Assembly: GCA_005116955.1 (NCBI GenBank)
Contig: SWDI01000003.1
Location: forward strand, 181,941 to 245,940
DNA from: Nitrospira sp.
GTDB taxonomy: Bacteria > Nitrospirota > Nitrospiria > Nitrospirales > Nitrospiraceae
DNA length: 64,000 bases
Direction of reading: 5' to 3'
Shown piece by piece: positions 9,854-19,807 of the stretch. Numbering within the stretch: the first letter of the stretch is position 1; each line of letters begins with the position of its first letter. The notes below the pieces were generated by a model. It searched no databases, was not told the DNA's origin, and saw nothing but the letters and a program-made list of their open reading frames with translations. The position numbers and the translations under genes are program-made.

Positions 9854-11165
9854 ACGGCTCCTGACAAGTTTTCAGAATATCTTTAAGATCCCCGAGCTGC
9901 GTACTCGTGTTCTTTTTACGCTTGGAATGCTCGTGGTGTACCGAATCGGGTCTCACATCCCGACTCCTGGCATCAACGGCGAAGCCCTTTCAGAGTTTTT
10001 GCAGAAACAGGGGGGGGCTTTGCTTGGGTTCCTCGATATTTTTTCAGGAGGGTCCCTATCCCGCCTGACGATCTTTGCGTTGGGCATCATGCCATACATC
10101 AGCGCATCGATCATCCTTCAGTTATTGACGGTCGTGGTCCCTCATTTGACCAAATTAGCCAAGGAGGGGGAGCGTGGCCGCAAGAAAATTATTCAGTATA
10201 CCCGGTTCGGGACGATCGGTATCGCTCTGATTCAGGGGTTTGGGATTGCGGTTGGGTTAGAGCAAATGAATCAGGGCGCATTCGTGCTGCACGCTGGATG
10301 GGGATTCCGTCTGATGACGGTCATTACACTGACGGCTGGCACGGGTTTCTTGATGTGGCTCGGTGAACAGATCACCGAGCGAGGAATTGGCAATGGCATC
10401 TCGTTAATCATTTTTGCTGGTATTGTAGCCAGGCTTCCTTCGGCCGTGGCGCAGACCTATAATTTATATGAAATCGGCCAGCTCAATGCCTTCTTATTGA
10501 TTGCCCTGGCGCTATTAATGATTGGCGTTGTCGCCGCGATTGTTTTTCTGGAAAGTGGGCGGCGAAAAATCTCCGTGCAGTATGCAAAGCGAGTGATTGG
10601 GAGACGCGTCTATGGAGGGCAAAGCACGCACATTCCTTTGAAAATTAATACGGCTGGCGTCATCCCCCCTATATTTGCATCCTCGATCATCGCGTTTCCT
10701 GCAACTATTGCCGGATTTTTTGAAACCCCTTGGGTGAAATCAATCGGTGATCAACTGGCTCCTGGCTCGCTGCTGTACACATTGATGTATGTGGGCTTAA
10801 TTCTCTTTTTCTGTTTCTTCTACACGGCGGTCGTTCTGAACCCGGTTGATATGGCTGACAATATGAAAAAGTACGGAGGGTTTATCCCTGGTATTCGACC
10901 TGGGCAACGAACCTCAGACTATATCTACAATGTCTTAACCAAGATCACATTTGCTGGTGCCATCTATTTAGCCATTGTCTGCGTGATTCCTGAATTGTTG
11001 ATTTACAAGCTGAATGTTCCATTTTATTTTGGTGGTACCTCCCTGTTGATCGTTATTGGTGTGGGTCTGGATACGGCTCAGCAAATTGAGTCACATATGT
11101 TGATGCGGAATTATGACGGGTTCTTGGGTAAGGGGATGGCACCGTTGCGCGGGAGAAACGGCTAA
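9846..11165 (+). CDS. secY: Protein translocase channel subunit SecY
   Basis: Central channel of the Sec translocon in the inner membrane; ten transmembrane helices are expected and hydrophobic segments run throughout. GTG 9846 behind GAGG (9833-9836) gives 439 residues, the usual length. Visible signatures: YRIGSHIPTPGING near the N-terminus, FSGGSLSRLTIFALGIMPYI around the plug and TM2, [15 protein letters not shown], and FCFFYTAVVLNPVDMADN. Located between rplO and adk, the classical spc-operon position. Confidence 0.97.
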   Translation: MLERLLTSFQNIFKIPELRTRVLFTLGMLVVYRIGSHIPTPGINGEALSEFLQKQGGALLGFLDIFSGGSLSRLTIFALGIMPYISASIILQLLTVVVPHLTKLAKEGERGRKKIIQYTRFGTIGIALIQGFGIAVGLEQMNQGAFVLHAGWGFRLMTVITLTAGTGFLMWLGEQITERGIGNGISLIIFAGIVARLPSAVAQTYNLYEIGQLNAFLLIALALLMIGVVAAIVFLESGRRKISVQYAKRVIGRRVYGGQSTHIPLKINTAGVIPPIFASSIIAFPATIAGFFETPWVKSIGDQLAPGSLLYTLMYVGLILFFCFFYTAVVLNPVDMADNMKKYGGFIPGIRPGQRTSDYIYNVLTKITFAGAIYLAIVCVIPELLIYKLNVPFYFGGTSLLIVIGVGLDTAQQIESHMLMRNYDGFLGKGMAPLRGRNG

Positions 11166-11169
11166 AATC

Positions 11170-11826
11170 ATGCGGCTTGTATTTCTTGGTGCTCCGGGTG
11201 TTGGGAAAGGCACACAGGCAGATAAGGCCTCAGTTCACTATCGTATCCAAAAGATTTCGACTGGGGATTTGCTTCGAGAGGCAGTTAGGGTTCAGTCAGT
11301 TCTGGGCTGTGAAGCGAAAGAACATATGGATCAGGGAAGATTGGTCCCAGATTCGGTTGTGATAGGGCTGGTGCAGGAGAGATTGGCAGATCCCGCATGT
11401 GAAAATGGTTTTATTCTCGATGGGTTTCCACGGACGGTTCCTCAGGCAGACGCCCTTGGGAAGGTGCTTGATGAACGGAGTCTGCCGCTGGACCGAGTGA
11501 TTAACTTTAGGGTTTCTCGAGGAGAAGTTGTGAAGCGCCTGAGTGGGCGTCGGAGCTGTCCAAAATGTCAGGCGACCTATCACCTCGAGTTTGCCCCATC
11601 AAAGAACGGTGGCCTCTGTGAGCGCTGCGGAGAAGCGTTGATTCAGCGAAGTGATGATCAGCGGGAAGCGATTGAGATGCGTCTCCGTGTGTACGAAGAG
11701 CAGACAGCGCCGTTAATAGACTTTTATGAGAAGCGGCATGTGTTGTCGCATCTTAACGGTGCCGAGGCGGTTGACACGGTATACCACAACCTCGTGAAAG
11801 TACTCGCGACACCTCAGACCGCATGA
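11170..11826 (+). CDS. adk: Adenylate kinase, long zinc-LID type
   Basis: Catalyses ATP + AMP = 2 ADP. ATG 11170 gives 218 residues beginning MRLVFLGAPGVGKGTQADK, which holds the P-loop GAPGVGKGT. AMP-binding STGDLLR and GFPRTVPQA follow. The LID domain has four cysteines (CPKC and CERC), the zinc-stabilised form. Four bases after secY; stop overlaps map (ATGA). Confidence 0.97.
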   Translation: MRLVFLGAPGVGKGTQADKASVHYRIQKISTGDLLREAVRVQSVLGCEAKEHMDQGRLVPDSVVIGLVQERLADPACENGFILDGFPRTVPQADALGKVLDERSLPLDRVINFRVSRGEVVKRLSGRRSCPKCQATYHLEFAPSKNGGLCERCGEALIQRSDDQREAIEMRLRVYEEQTAPLIDFYEKRHVLSHLNGAEAVDTVYHNLVKVLATPQTA

Positions 11827-12581
11827 TCATTCTGAAAACGCCCGCCGAGATCGCGGTGATGGCAGAGGCGTCAAGGGTGGTGGCCGAGGCGCTAGCGATT
11901 GTAAGGAAAGCGGTCTGTTTCGGTATCAGCACGGAAGAGCTGGACCGCATTGCCGAGGAGGCGATACGGGTGAGGGGGGCAATTCCGGCTTTCAAAGGCT
12001 ACCGGAACTTTCCCAAAACCCTCTGTGCATCTGTGAACGAGCAGGTCGTTCACGGTATCCCTTCGAAGAGAAAGCTCAAGGATGGGGATATCATCGGACT
12101 TGATCTTGGTGCTATTGTGGGTGGATTCTATGGAGACTCTGCGGTCACCGTCGCGGTTGGTCGGGTTCCGGAGGCGACAGCAAGGTTGGTTCAGGTGACA
12201 GAAGAGGCACTCTATCTTGGGATTAAACAGGCGGTGGTCGGCAACCGTCTGACGGACATCTCGAATGCTGTGCAGCAACATGTTGAGTCTGCCGGTTTCT
12301 CTGTGGTGACCGAGTTTGTGGGGCATGGGATTGGTCGGCAGCTTCATGAAGAGCCTCAAGTTCCCAACTATGGGAAGCCTGGTCAGGGGCCTCGATTGCA
12401 ACCAGGTATGGTCCTGGCGATTGAACCAATGGTGAATATAGGTCGGAGTGCCGTTCGTGTTCTTGAGGATAGGTGGACCGCAGTCACGGTGGATGGAAGC
12501 CTCTCTGCCCACTTTGAACATACGATCGCCATTCAACCCAGTGGGCCGCCTCGCGTTTTAAGTCAATTGGAGAAGACCTAG
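11823..12581 (+). CDS. map: Methionine aminopeptidase, type I
   Basis: Removes the N-terminal methionine from nascent proteins. 252 residues. Metal ligands are visible in order: the Asp of LDLGAIVGGFYGDS, the His of EFVGHGIGR, and the Glu residues of AIEPMV and VLEDRWTAV. A conserved His occurs in SVNEQVVHGIP. Start overlaps the adk stop. Confidence 0.97.
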   Translation: MIILKTPAEIAVMAEASRVVAEALAIVRKAVCFGISTEELDRIAEEAIRVRGAIPAFKGYRNFPKTLCASVNEQVVHGIPSKRKLKDGDIIGLDLGAIVGGFYGDSAVTVAVGRVPEATARLVQVTEEALYLGIKQAVVGNRLTDISNAVQQHVESAGFSVVTEFVGHGIGRQLHEEPQVPNYGKPGQGPRLQPGMVLAIEPMVNIGRSAVRVLEDRWTAVTVDGSLSAHFEHTIAIQPSGPPRVLSQLEKT

Positions 12582-12613
12582 GTTAGGTTACACAGGAAAG
12601 AATATAGAAGGAC

Positions 12614-12832
12614 GTGGCAAAAGAAGATATTATTGAAGTTCAGGGCTCGGTAACAGAAACGCTTCCTAACGCCATGTTTCGGGTTAAACTGGATAATGGC
12701 CATGTCATACTGGCTCACATCTCAGGGAAAATGCGGATGCATTTTATCCGCATCCTTCCCGGCGATAAGGTCACGGTGGAAATGTCACCATACGATTTGA
12801 CCAGGGGCCGAATTACCTATCGCTTTAAGTAA
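12614..12832 (+). CDS. infA: Translation initiation factor IF-1
   Basis: IF-1 binds the ribosomal A site during initiation. GTG start; 72 residues, the normal size. OB-fold sequence: [40 protein letters not shown] and [15 protein letters not shown]. It lies between map and rpmJ as in many bacteria. Confidence 0.97.
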   Translation: MAKEDIIEVQGSVTETLPNAMFRVKLDNGHVILAHISGKMRMHFIRILPGDKVTVEMSPYDLTRGRITYRFK

Positions 12833-12850
12833 CGGGAGTGGCGAATTGTT

Positions 12851-12964
12851 ATGAAGGTCAAATCATCAGTGAAGCCCATATGTGCCAAGTGCAAGGTTGT
12901 GCGTCGTTGTGGAGTGGTGAGGATTTTATGTACAAATCCACGTCATAAGCAGCGGCAGGGATAG
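12851..12964 (+). CDS. rpmJ: Large subunit ribosomal protein bL36, zinc-binding type
   Basis: Short 37-residue gene read directly from the sequence: [20 protein letters not shown] and so on, ending NPRHKQRQG. The zinc ligands C11, C14, C27 and H32 are all present, so this is the zinc-binding form. It lies 18 bases after infA. Confidence 0.95.
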   Translation: MKVKSSVKPICAKCKVVRRCGVVRILCTNPRHKQRQG

Positions 12965-12994
12965 TAGAAGAGAGAATGGGGAGTTTCGAACGGT

Positions 12995-13035
12995 CACTGT
13001 TAGGCGCAGGGCTCGTATAGCAGGCTCCAACAGTG
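12995..13035 (+). promoter_or_regulatory. Possible structured leader of the rpsM operon
   Basis: In the 116-base gap before rpsM, CACTGTTAGG (12995-13004) can pair with CCAACAGTG (13027-13035), 9 base pairs with one bulge, closing a 22-base loop. In enterobacteria the alpha operon leader is bound by S4. Whether this hairpin has a similar role is inference only. Confidence 0.3.
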
Positions 13036-13080
13036 CAGTGGTTGAGGCTCTAGTGCTCAGTACTTATACCGGGAGGCAGA

Positions 13081-13479
13081 ATGGCACGCATTGCTGGCAT
13101 CGATTTGCCACGAAATAAACGAACGGATATCGGACTGAGCTACATCTTCGGAATTGGACGTATGTCGGCTCGGAAGATTCTCAATGAAGCGGGAATTGAT
13201 GGTTCGGTCAGGATTAATGACCTGAGCGAAGATAAGATCGTCAAGTTACGTGAAATCATTGAGCGTGATTACCGGGTTGAAGGAGACCTCCGCAAAGAAG
13301 TGTCGCTGAATATCAAGCGGCTGATTGACTCGGGGACCTATCGAGGGTTGCGTCATCGCAAAGGCCTGCCTGTCCGCGGACAGCGAACCAAGACCAATGC
13401 TCGGACACGCAAGGGACGGCGCGCAGGTGTTAGTAGTAAACCGAGATCGACGATGACTAAAGGGGCCTCAAGCAGTTAG
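13081..13479 (+). CDS. rpsM: Small subunit ribosomal protein uS13
   Basis: S13 of the 30S head, contacting the P-site tRNA and L5. 132 residues, about ten longer at the C-terminus than typical. Begins [14 protein letters not shown]; contains [15 protein letters not shown] and [26 protein letters not shown] (13071-13076) is the ribosome binding site. Confidence 0.97.
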   Translation: MARIAGIDLPRNKRTDIGLSYIFGIGRMSARKILNEAGIDGSVRINDLSEDKIVKLREIIERDYRVEGDLRKEVSLNIKRLIDSGTYRGLRHRKGLPVRGQRTKTNARTRKGRRAGVSSKPRSTMTKGASSS

Positions 13480-13506
13480 TCTGCTGAAACAGCCAGAGGA
13501 GTTCGC

Positions 13507-13890
13507 ATGAGCATTAAAAAAGGGAAAAAGAAAGAACGTCGAATTGTTCAGAGTGGCGTGGCCCATGTCCAGGCGTCATTCAACAATACGATTGTGACGA
13601 TCACCGACATGAGCGGAAACACGCTGGTCTGGGCAAGTGCCGGTAATCAAGGGTTCAAAGGATCACGGAAGAGCACCCCCTTTGCTGCTCAGCGTGCTGG
13701 AGAGGCTGCAGCGCGAAAAGCTATGGAAAGTGGGATGCGGCAAATCGATGTTTATGTGAATGGGCCAGGTTCTGGTCGAGAATCCGCGATCCGTTCCCTT
13801 CAAGGAGCGGGTTTGCGAATTAATCTAATTCGCGATGTCACTCCAATTCCACATAATGGGTGTCGACCTCCCAAACGGCGGCGAGTGTGA
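13507..13890 (+). CDS. rpsK: Small subunit ribosomal protein uS11
   Basis: S11 of the 30S platform. 127 residues; [47 protein letters not shown] and the C-terminal [15 protein letters not shown] are the classical signatures. Confidence 0.97.
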   Translation: MSIKKGKKKERRIVQSGVAHVQASFNNTIVTITDMSGNTLVWASAGNQGFKGSRKSTPFAAQRAGEAAARKAMESGMRQIDVYVNGPGSGRESAIRSLQGAGLRINLIRDVTPIPHNGCRPPKRRRV

Positions 13891-13977
13891 CTTTTTCTAT
13901 GTATGGTCAGAGTTCATAGGCGAGACTGCAAGGCCTGTTGCTAGTGAGTCAGTAAGTTCTATTGCGAGGAGGAAGCA

Positions 13978-14604
13978 GTGGCAAAGTATCGTGGTCCAGT
14001 CTGTCGGTTGTGTCGGCGAGAAGGGGAGAAGCTTTTTCTCAAGGGCACGCGCTGTATGACGGAAAAGTGCGCGATCGAACGTAGGAGTTATCCGCCTGGT
14101 CAGCATGGGCAGGGGCGACAGCGAACCTCTGACTATAGTCTCCAGTTGCGGGAAAAACAGAAACTGCGTCGTATCTATGGACTTCAGGAATGTCAATTCC
14201 GTGGCGTCTTTGAACGCGCTGAACGACAGACCGGTGTCACGGGCGATGCCCTGTTGCGGTTGTTGGAGTGCCGCCTGGACAATGTTGCGTATCGTTTAGG
14301 GTTCGGTGCTTCACGCAAGCAAGCTCGCCAGATGGTGAGTCATGGTCATTTCACGATCAACGGGAAGAAGATCACGGTGGCTGGGGCGCTGGTGAAGCCT
14401 GGAGATGTCATTCAGATTCGTGAACGCAGTCGAGACATGGCCGCGTTCCAAGCGGCCTTAGAATCAGTTGATAGTCGGGGTATTCCTGATTGGCTGGAGC
14501 TTGACAAAGGCGCATTTAAAGGAACGGTGCGCACCTTGCCAGCCAAGGAACAGATCACATTGCCAGTCAATGAACAGATGGTCGTGGAATTGTATTCACG
14601 ATAG
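13978..14604 (+). CDS. rpsD: Small subunit ribosomal protein uS4, zinc-binding type
   Basis: S4 initiates 30S assembly. GTG start after GAGGAGGAAG. 208 residues. N-terminal zinc cysteines at C9, C12, C26 and C31 (CRLC and CMTEKC). The S4 RNA-binding domain is in RLDNVAYRLGFGASRKQARQ and VSHGHFTINGKKI. Confidence 0.97.
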   Translation: MAKYRGPVCRLCRREGEKLFLKGTRCMTEKCAIERRSYPPGQHGQGRQRTSDYSLQLREKQKLRRIYGLQECQFRGVFERAERQTGVTGDALLRLLECRLDNVAYRLGFGASRKQARQMVSHGHFTINGKKITVAGALVKPGDVIQIRERSRDMAAFQAALESVDSRGIPDWLELDKGAFKGTVRTLPAKEQITLPVNEQMVVELYSR

Positions 14605-14685
14605 TCCGCCGGTCTGCGGTGTGGTCTTTGGACATCGGCGCTATCCGCCAATGTCTTAGTCACTCGATGGTATGGAGGGTGGGTC

Positions 14686-15684
14686 ATGATTAAAGCGATG
14701 AAAGACTTTCAGATCCCAATGCGGGTGGAAGTCGATAAGGATGCACATTCTCCCACATTTGGACGGTTCACTACGGAAGCATTTGAGCGGGGGTTTGGCA
14801 CCACGATCGGGAATGCCCTCCGTCGCATTTTGCTGTCGTCGCTCACGGGAGCTGCGGTGACCACCGTGAAGATTGAAGGGGTCGTGCACGAGTTTTCGAC
14901 GATTGCAGGTGTGACGGAAGATGTTACGGCAATTATTCTGAATATTAAAAGCTTGCGGCTGGCGCTCCACACGGATAAACCAAAGACGATACGATTGAAA
15001 AAGAAGGGGCCTGGAGAAGCAAAGGGGGCAGATATTCTTCATGATGGCGATGTGACAATTCTGACGCCAGATTTGCATATTGCCACCCTGGACAAGGATG
15101 CGACTCTGGATATTGAGATGACTGTGAAACATGGCCGTGGCTATATGCCGGCTGAACGTAACAAGGAAGAGGGATTGCCGATCGGAGTAATTGCCATCGA
15201 TTCCATCTTCTCTCCCATCAGGCGAGTCAATTTCCATGTTGAGAATGCACGGGTCGGTCGGATGACTGACTATGACAAACTAACGGTGGAAATTTGGACC
15301 GACGGTACCATCAGCCCGCGTGATGCCCTATCTACAGGGGCTGGGATTTTGCGAGAACATCTGGATATTTTCATCAATCCGGAAGAGCGAAGCGAAGGAA
15401 AGAGCGAAGCGGGATACGAGGAATCTCATCGGGAAGTAAACAAGAATCTCTCTCGTGGCGTGAATGAGCTGGAGTTGTCCGTCCGCGCGGCCAATTGCCT
15501 GAAGAACGCGAATATTAAAACGATCGCTGATCTCGTCCAAAAGTCTGAAGGAGAGATGCTCAGGACAAAGAACTTTGGGAAAAAGTCCCTCAACGAGATT
15601 AAAGAAATTCTTTCTGAGATGGGGCTTTCGTTAGGAACAAAAGTTGAGGCTTCCCCATACAATGGAAGTCCGAAACCTGAATGA
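14686..15684 (+). CDS. rpoA: RNA polymerase alpha subunit
   Basis: Dimerising scaffold of RNA polymerase. 332 residues. N-terminal domain signatures [20 protein letters not shown] and [21 protein letters not shown]-terminal domain with [20 protein letters not shown] and [14 protein letters not shown], which contacts UP elements and activators. Strong ribosome binding site GGAGGG upstream of ATG 14686. Confidence 0.98.
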   Translation: MIKAMKDFQIPMRVEVDKDAHSPTFGRFTTEAFERGFGTTIGNALRRILLSSLTGAAVTTVKIEGVVHEFSTIAGVTEDVTAIILNIKSLRLALHTDKPKTIRLKKKGPGEAKGADILHDGDVTILTPDLHIATLDKDATLDIEMTVKHGRGYMPAERNKEEGLPIGVIAIDSIFSPIRRVNFHVENARVGRMTDYDKLTVEIWTDGTISPRDALSTGAGILREHLDIFINPEERSEGKSEAGYEESHREVNKNLSRGVNELELSVRAANCLKNANIKTIADLVQKSEGEMLRTKNFGKKSLNEIKEILSEMGLSLGTKVEASPYNGSPKPE

Positions 15685-15708
15685 TGCTTTCCAATCAAGA
15701 GGACTATC

Positions 15709-16140
15709 GTGCGACATAGAAAAAAGGGACGACAACTTGGACGGCAGACGAAACATCGGTGGGCGTTGTTTCGGAACTTAGTGACCTCGCTGTTAGACCA
15801 CGAGCGTATCGAGACCACGGGAGCTAAGGCTAAGGAGATACGAGGATTTACCGACCGCATGATTACTCTTGGCAAGGAAGGTACGCTCCCTGCGCGACGC
15901 CGAGCATTAGCCTTTATCCGTAGCAAGGCCGTTGTGTCTAAGCTGTTTAGCGATGTGGCGACACGATTCAAAGATCGGCCAGGAGGATACACCAGGATCA
16001 TCAAGACTCGGCGCCGCATTGGCGACGCCGCTGAAATGGTGTCCATTGAATTGGTTTCTCGCCAGGAGTTAGCCACCAAGAAAGAATCCAAAGCTGGCGC
16101 TGCCTCGCCTGCATCCACTGATGCTGCACCTTCAGCATAG
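15709..16140 (+). CDS. rplQ: Large subunit ribosomal protein bL17
   Basis: L17, at the exit-tunnel rim. GTG start behind AAGAGGA. 143 residues; body [35 protein letters not shown] and [19 protein letters not shown]. The last 20 or so residues are an Ala/Ser/Pro/Lys tail not needed by the family. Last gene before the terminator at 16174. Confidence 0.96.
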   Translation: MRHRKKGRQLGRQTKHRWALFRNLVTSLLDHERIETTGAKAKEIRGFTDRMITLGKEGTLPARRRALAFIRSKAVVSKLFSDVATRFKDRPGGYTRIIKTRRRIGDAAEMVSIELVSRQELATKKESKAGAASPASTDAAPSA

Positions 16141-16173
16141 TTTTTAACCCGAGCATTTAGCTGTCCGTCTGGA

Positions 16174-16206
16174 GGCTCCCATGTGACAACACATGGGAGC
16201 CTTTTT
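16174..16206 (+). terminator. Rho-independent terminator of the ribosomal operon
   Basis: Perfect 12-bp stem GGCTCCCATGTG / CACATGGGAGCC with an ACAA tetraloop, followed by TTTTTG. It lies 34 bases after the rplQ stop and closes the operon. Confidence 0.92.
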
Positions 16207-16303
16207 GTTTCCACTTCACCGGAGGACGTTTACTTGACAGGTTATGCATGCTACGATCGTGCCAGCTATCGATATGAATCTATCTCGGGAAAATTCATAG
16301 AGC

Positions 16304-16876
16304 ATGTGGGAACTTATAGCAAGGCGGGCCCTTCTCACCTTGAGTGTGTTGTTAGCGACATTTCTCGGCTATCTTCTCTTCAGAAATGCCGACTCAGCAC
16401 AGAATAGCCGTCCCCTCACCCCAGAGTCTATTGAACAAGCAGATGCCAAGATCTTGGAGTTTATCTTTACCCAATCGAAAGGGAATGTAGTCCAGTGGCA
16501 GGTGCAGGCGAAACAGGCTCGACTATTTGAACAAGATAAGCGCGCTGTGCTGCGTGACGTCGCCCTCACCTTCTACGGTACCGGAGGAGATGAGGTGACC
16601 GTGCACGGGGAAGAGGGAACGTTGGATACGGCGACCAAGAATTTCAAGTTGGCAAATCGCCAAACGCCCATTGTTGTGGAAACGAGGAGCGGGTATACGA
16701 TTTATACCAACCACTTGGTCTGGACGGACGAGGCACGAGAAATTCGGACCGAGGATCCTGTCCGCATGGTGGGGCATGGGTTGGAGGTGAGGGGGCAAGG
16801 GCTGATTGGGCGAATGGAATCCGAAGAATTTGAGGTGTTACAGGATGTGCATGTGGATCTGGCTTCTTCTTCTTAG
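16304..16876 (+). CDS. lptC: LPS export protein LptC-like
   Basis: Bitopic inner-membrane component of the Lpt bridge. 190 residues: one N-terminal transmembrane segment (ARRALLTLSVLLATFLGYLL), then a beta-jellyroll region typical of LptC (QWQVQAKQARLFEQDKRAVL, GEEGTLDTATKNFKLA). Annotation rests on topology plus position directly before lptA and lptB; it overlaps lptA by 32 bases. Confidence 0.8.
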   Translation: MWELIARRALLTLSVLLATFLGYLLFRNADSAQNSRPLTPESIEQADAKILEFIFTQSKGNVVQWQVQAKQARLFEQDKRAVLRDVALTFYGTGGDEVTVHGEEGTLDTATKNFKLANRQTPIVVETRSGYTIYTNHLVWTDEAREIRTEDPVRMVGHGLEVRGQGLIGRMESEEFEVLQDVHVDLASSS

Positions 16877-17456
16877 TGCCTTCTGTGTCGGATCCACCTT
16901 GGCAGCTCCTTCAGCGGAATCTGTGAATCTGAAGAGGAGCGTGGAGGCGCCCGGTGTCCCAACCACAATTACCTCAAAGAAAATGACAGTCCGAAATCAA
17001 GACAGCCAGGCTATTTTTGAAGAGACGGTTGTGCTGACCCGCGGATCGCTTATCGTTCACTCGGACAAGATGGTTGTGCTGTTTGCGTCACGAAATCACG
17101 ATTCCTCGCTGCCATTGGGAAGCGGCACGGACCGCCATGAATCCAGTCAGAATTCCTCGGCTCGAAAGGAGCACAGCGCCGTGTCGCCGATGTCGAATCG
17201 TTCCGTCCAACGTATCGAAGCGACCGGCGATGCTCATCGTGTCAAGATTAAGTACGAGAACGGTAACGCGACGTGTCAAAAAGCCGTGTATTTTGTTGAC
17301 AGAGAGAAGATCATCTTGACGGGCGATCCCATAGCTTGGGAACGAGGCACCCGTGTCAGCGGCAAGCAAATTACGATTTTCATGGCGGAAGAGCGGAGCG
17401 TGGTGGAAGGCGGTTCACATGTTCGCATCGAAGATGAGGGGCCAAGTCAACCATGA
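16845..17456 (+). CDS. lptA: Periplasmic LPS-bridge protein LptA (OstA-like)
   Basis: Periplasmic OstA/LptA-fold protein proposed to form the LPS conduit. ATG 16845, 7 bases after GAGGTG, gives a clear signal peptide ([19 protein letters not shown]). OstA features: [20 protein letters not shown] and a C-terminal repeat with [18 protein letters not shown] polar Ser/His/Arg-rich insertion of about 35 residues interrupts the fold. Product about 203 residues. Stop overlaps lptB. Confidence 0.75.
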   Translation: MCMWIWLLLLSAFCVGSTLAAPSAESVNLKRSVEAPGVPTTITSKKMTVRNQDSQAIFEETVVLTRGSLIVHSDKMVVLFASRNHDSSLPLGSGTDRHESSQNSSARKEHSAVSPMSNRSVQRIEATGDAHRVKIKYENGNATCQKAVYFVDREKIILTGDPIAWERGTRVSGKQITIFMAEERSVVEGGSHVRIEDEGPSQP

Positions 17457-18235
17457 CTCAGAGTGTTCATGCAGAGTCTGAGGCTCTCGTCGACTCGATT
17501 GCGGTACAGCGGGGGCATTGTCTACGCGCCACTGGATTGGTGAAAAGTTTCCGTGGACGCAAAGTCGTCAAGGGCGTCGCGGTCGAAGTGTATGCCGGTG
17601 AGGTGGTTGGGCTTCTCGGTCCGAATGGAGCAGGCAAGACCACAATCTTCGACATGATGGTTGGGTTGTGTCAGCCCGATGAAGGGGAGATTACCTTCAT
17701 CGGAGAATCCGTGACCAACTTGCCCATGTATAAACGTGCACGGCGTGGAATCGGTTACCTCCCTCAGGAATCGTCTGTGTTTCGACGACTCTCGGTTGAA
17801 CATAATGTCTTGGCGATTCTTGAAATGCTAGGGTATGCTCGTAAAGAGCGAAGTCAGCGGGTGGATGCCTTGCTCAAGGAGCTAGATCTTATCCATATAC
17901 GAAAGAGTATGGCCTATGCCCTCTCGGGGGGAGAGCGTCGGCGCTTGGAAATCACACGTGCGCTGGCGGCTACACCGTCCTTCATGCTGTTAGATGAACC
18001 GTTTGCTGGGATCGATCCGATCGCTGTGGCGGATATTCAGCAGATCATCACGCGCTTGAAAGAAAAAGGGATTGGTATATTGATTACTGATCACAATGTA
18101 CAGGAAACGCTTTCAATCGTCGATCGCGCCTACATCATCAATGAAGGATTAATCTTAGAGGCGGGGTCTCCTGAAGCTATTGTGCAGAGTCCAACGGCTC
18201 GGGCCGTTTATCTTGGGGAACAGTTCAAGTTATAG
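17453..18235 (+). CDS. lptB: LPS export ABC transporter ATPase LptB
   Basis: Cytoplasmic ATPase driving LPS extraction by LptBFG. 260 residues; Walker [10 protein letters not shown] (about 56-64), Q-loop in [16 protein letters not shown], signature [15 protein letters not shown], Walker [14 protein letters not shown] and H-loop [10 protein letters not shown]. The first 20 residues precede the conserved domain. Overlaps lptA by ATGA. lptF and lptG are not in the window. Confidence 0.95.
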   Translation: MTQSVHAESEALVDSIAVQRGHCLRATGLVKSFRGRKVVKGVAVEVYAGEVVGLLGPNGAGKTTIFDMMVGLCQPDEGEITFIGESVTNLPMYKRARRGIGYLPQESSVFRRLSVEHNVLAILEMLGYARKERSQRVDALLKELDLIHIRKSMAYALSGGERRRLEITRALAATPSFMLLDEPFAGIDPIAVADIQQIITRLKEKGIGILITDHNVQETLSIVDRAYIINEGLILEAGSPEAIVQSPTARAVYLGEQFKL

Positions 18236-18254
18236 AAGAGTAGTAGGGGCATTG

Positions 18255-19763
18255 ATGAAACTCCGTCTGGTTCCACAACTCTCGCAAAAGCTCATCATGA
18301 CGCCGCAACTGCAGCAAGCGATTAAGCTACTGCAGCTGTCTCGACTGGAACTGCAGCAGAGCCTCACACAGCACCTCCTGGAAAACCCTTTACTCGATGA
18401 GATGCAGTCCGATACCGAGGAAGGCGAGTCCTTGGTCAATGAGGAAAAGGTCGAAAATCCAACTGCATTGGAAGGGCAGGATCGGTCTGACCCAGCAGTT
18501 GAGACACGTGAAGAACAAGGGTCACCGGAGGAGTTTTCCGCTTCCGGGTGGGAGGAGTATTTCGGCAGAGATCAGCGGAGCGGCGCGTCCGAATATTCCG
18601 CGGCACAAGATGAGTTTCCTTCGTACGAGCAAACGGTGGCAAAAGCGACGTCTCTCGAGGAGCATCTCCTCTGGCAATTGTCCTTGTCCGGGCTCAGTGA
18701 TCGAGAAAAAGAACTTGGTCGATTGATCATCGGCAATTTGGATGACGATGGCTATCTTCGCATTCCTTTGGCTGAGGTTGTGGCCGGGACTAATTTAGCC
18801 GAGTCCGAAGTCGAGTCTGTACTCAAAGACATTCAAACGTTCGATCCGACCGGGGTTGGAGCAAGGGATCTTCCCGAATGCCTGCTGCTACAACTCGGGC
18901 ATCTCGGTCGGAATCTGTTTGGATCACTTGGGTCGCCACCTGGTGCATTGAAAGGATCTGTTATCGAGAATATCGTGTTGCACCATTTAAAAGACTTAGA
19001 AAAAAAACAGTATGGCAAGGTCGCGAAGGCTTTGAGCATTACGGTCGAAGAAGTCTTTCAAGCGACGAAAGTCATTGGAGAACTTGAGCCAAAGCCAGGG
19101 AGGCCGTTTTCCAATACCCAGAACTACGTTATTGTGCCGGATGTGTTTGTGGTGAAGAATGAGGGGGAGTGGGTTGTTCTGTTGAACGACGATGGGCTTC
19201 CACGCATGAGAATCAGTCCGTATTACAAACAGCTTATTTCTTCTGGACAGAGCGGAACATCTGAAACCAAAGCATATATGGATGAAAAGTTGCGGGCCGC
19301 TCAGTGGATTATTCGAAGCATTGAACAGCGCAATCGGACCATCGTGAAAGTGGTTTCCAGTATCGTCAAGTTCCAGGAACAATTTTTTGACCATGGCGTC
19401 CAATATCTCAAGCCCTTGGTTCTCAAGCAGGTGGCCGAGGATATTGGGATGCATGAATCTACGATTAGCCGTGTGACGGCGAATAAATATATGTATTGCC
19501 CGCAGGGCATGTTGGAACTCAAGTTTTTCTTCAACGCAGGGCTTCAACATGTTGATGAGCCATCAGGGATGCATTCCTCCGTTTCCGTCAGGGATATGAT
19601 TAAGACCATGGTGGCTGAAGAGGATGCAAAACATCCTTTGAAAGATGAGGAAATTGCAGCCAGGCTTCGCAAACAGGGAGTGATTATTGCGCGGAGGACT
19701 GTGGCGAAATATCGAGCCGAGTTGAATATCTCGTCCGCCAGTCAACGTAAGCGATTTTTTTGA
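18255..19763 (+). CDS. rpoN: RNA polymerase sigma-54 factor
   Basis: Recognises -24/-12 promoters and needs AAA+ activators. ATG 18255 gives 502 residues. Region I is Gln/Leu-rich (QKLIMTPQLQQAIKLLQLS), followed by an acidic linker, the core-binding domain (LLWQLSLSGLSDREKELGRL, IGNLDDDGYL), the helix-turn-helix (HESTISRVTANKYM) and the RpoN box ARRTVAKYRAEL (about residues 479-490). Position after lptB is the conserved Gram-negative arrangement. Confidence 0.97.
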   Translation: MKLRLVPQLSQKLIMTPQLQQAIKLLQLSRLELQQSLTQHLLENPLLDEMQSDTEEGESLVNEEKVENPTALEGQDRSDPAVETREEQGSPEEFSASGWEEYFGRDQRSGASEYSAAQDEFPSYEQTVAKATSLEEHLLWQLSLSGLSDREKELGRLIIGNLDDDGYLRIPLAEVVAGTNLAESEVESVLKDIQTFDPTGVGARDLPECLLLQLGHLGRNLFGSLGSPPGALKGSVIENIVLHHLKDLEKKQYGKVAKALSITVEEVFQATKVIGELEPKPGRPFSNTQNYVIVPDVFVVKNEGEWVVLLNDDGLPRMRISPYYKQLISSGQSGTSETKAYMDEKLRAAQWIIRSIEQRNRTIVKVVSSIVKFQEQFFDHGVQYLKPLVLKQVAEDIGMHESTISRVTANKYMYCPQGMLELKFFFNAGLQHVDEPSGMHSSVSVRDMIKTMVAEEDAKHPLKDEEIAARLRKQGVIIARRTVAKYRAELNISSASQRKRFF

Positions 19764-19807
19764 TATCCGTTGCTTCGCATCCAGCTGGATCACAATTGGA
19801 GGTGGGC

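Noticed and set aside
11892..12536. Minus-strand frame of 214 codons opposite map
   Set aside because: Shadow of methionine aminopeptidase; composition is not protein-like.
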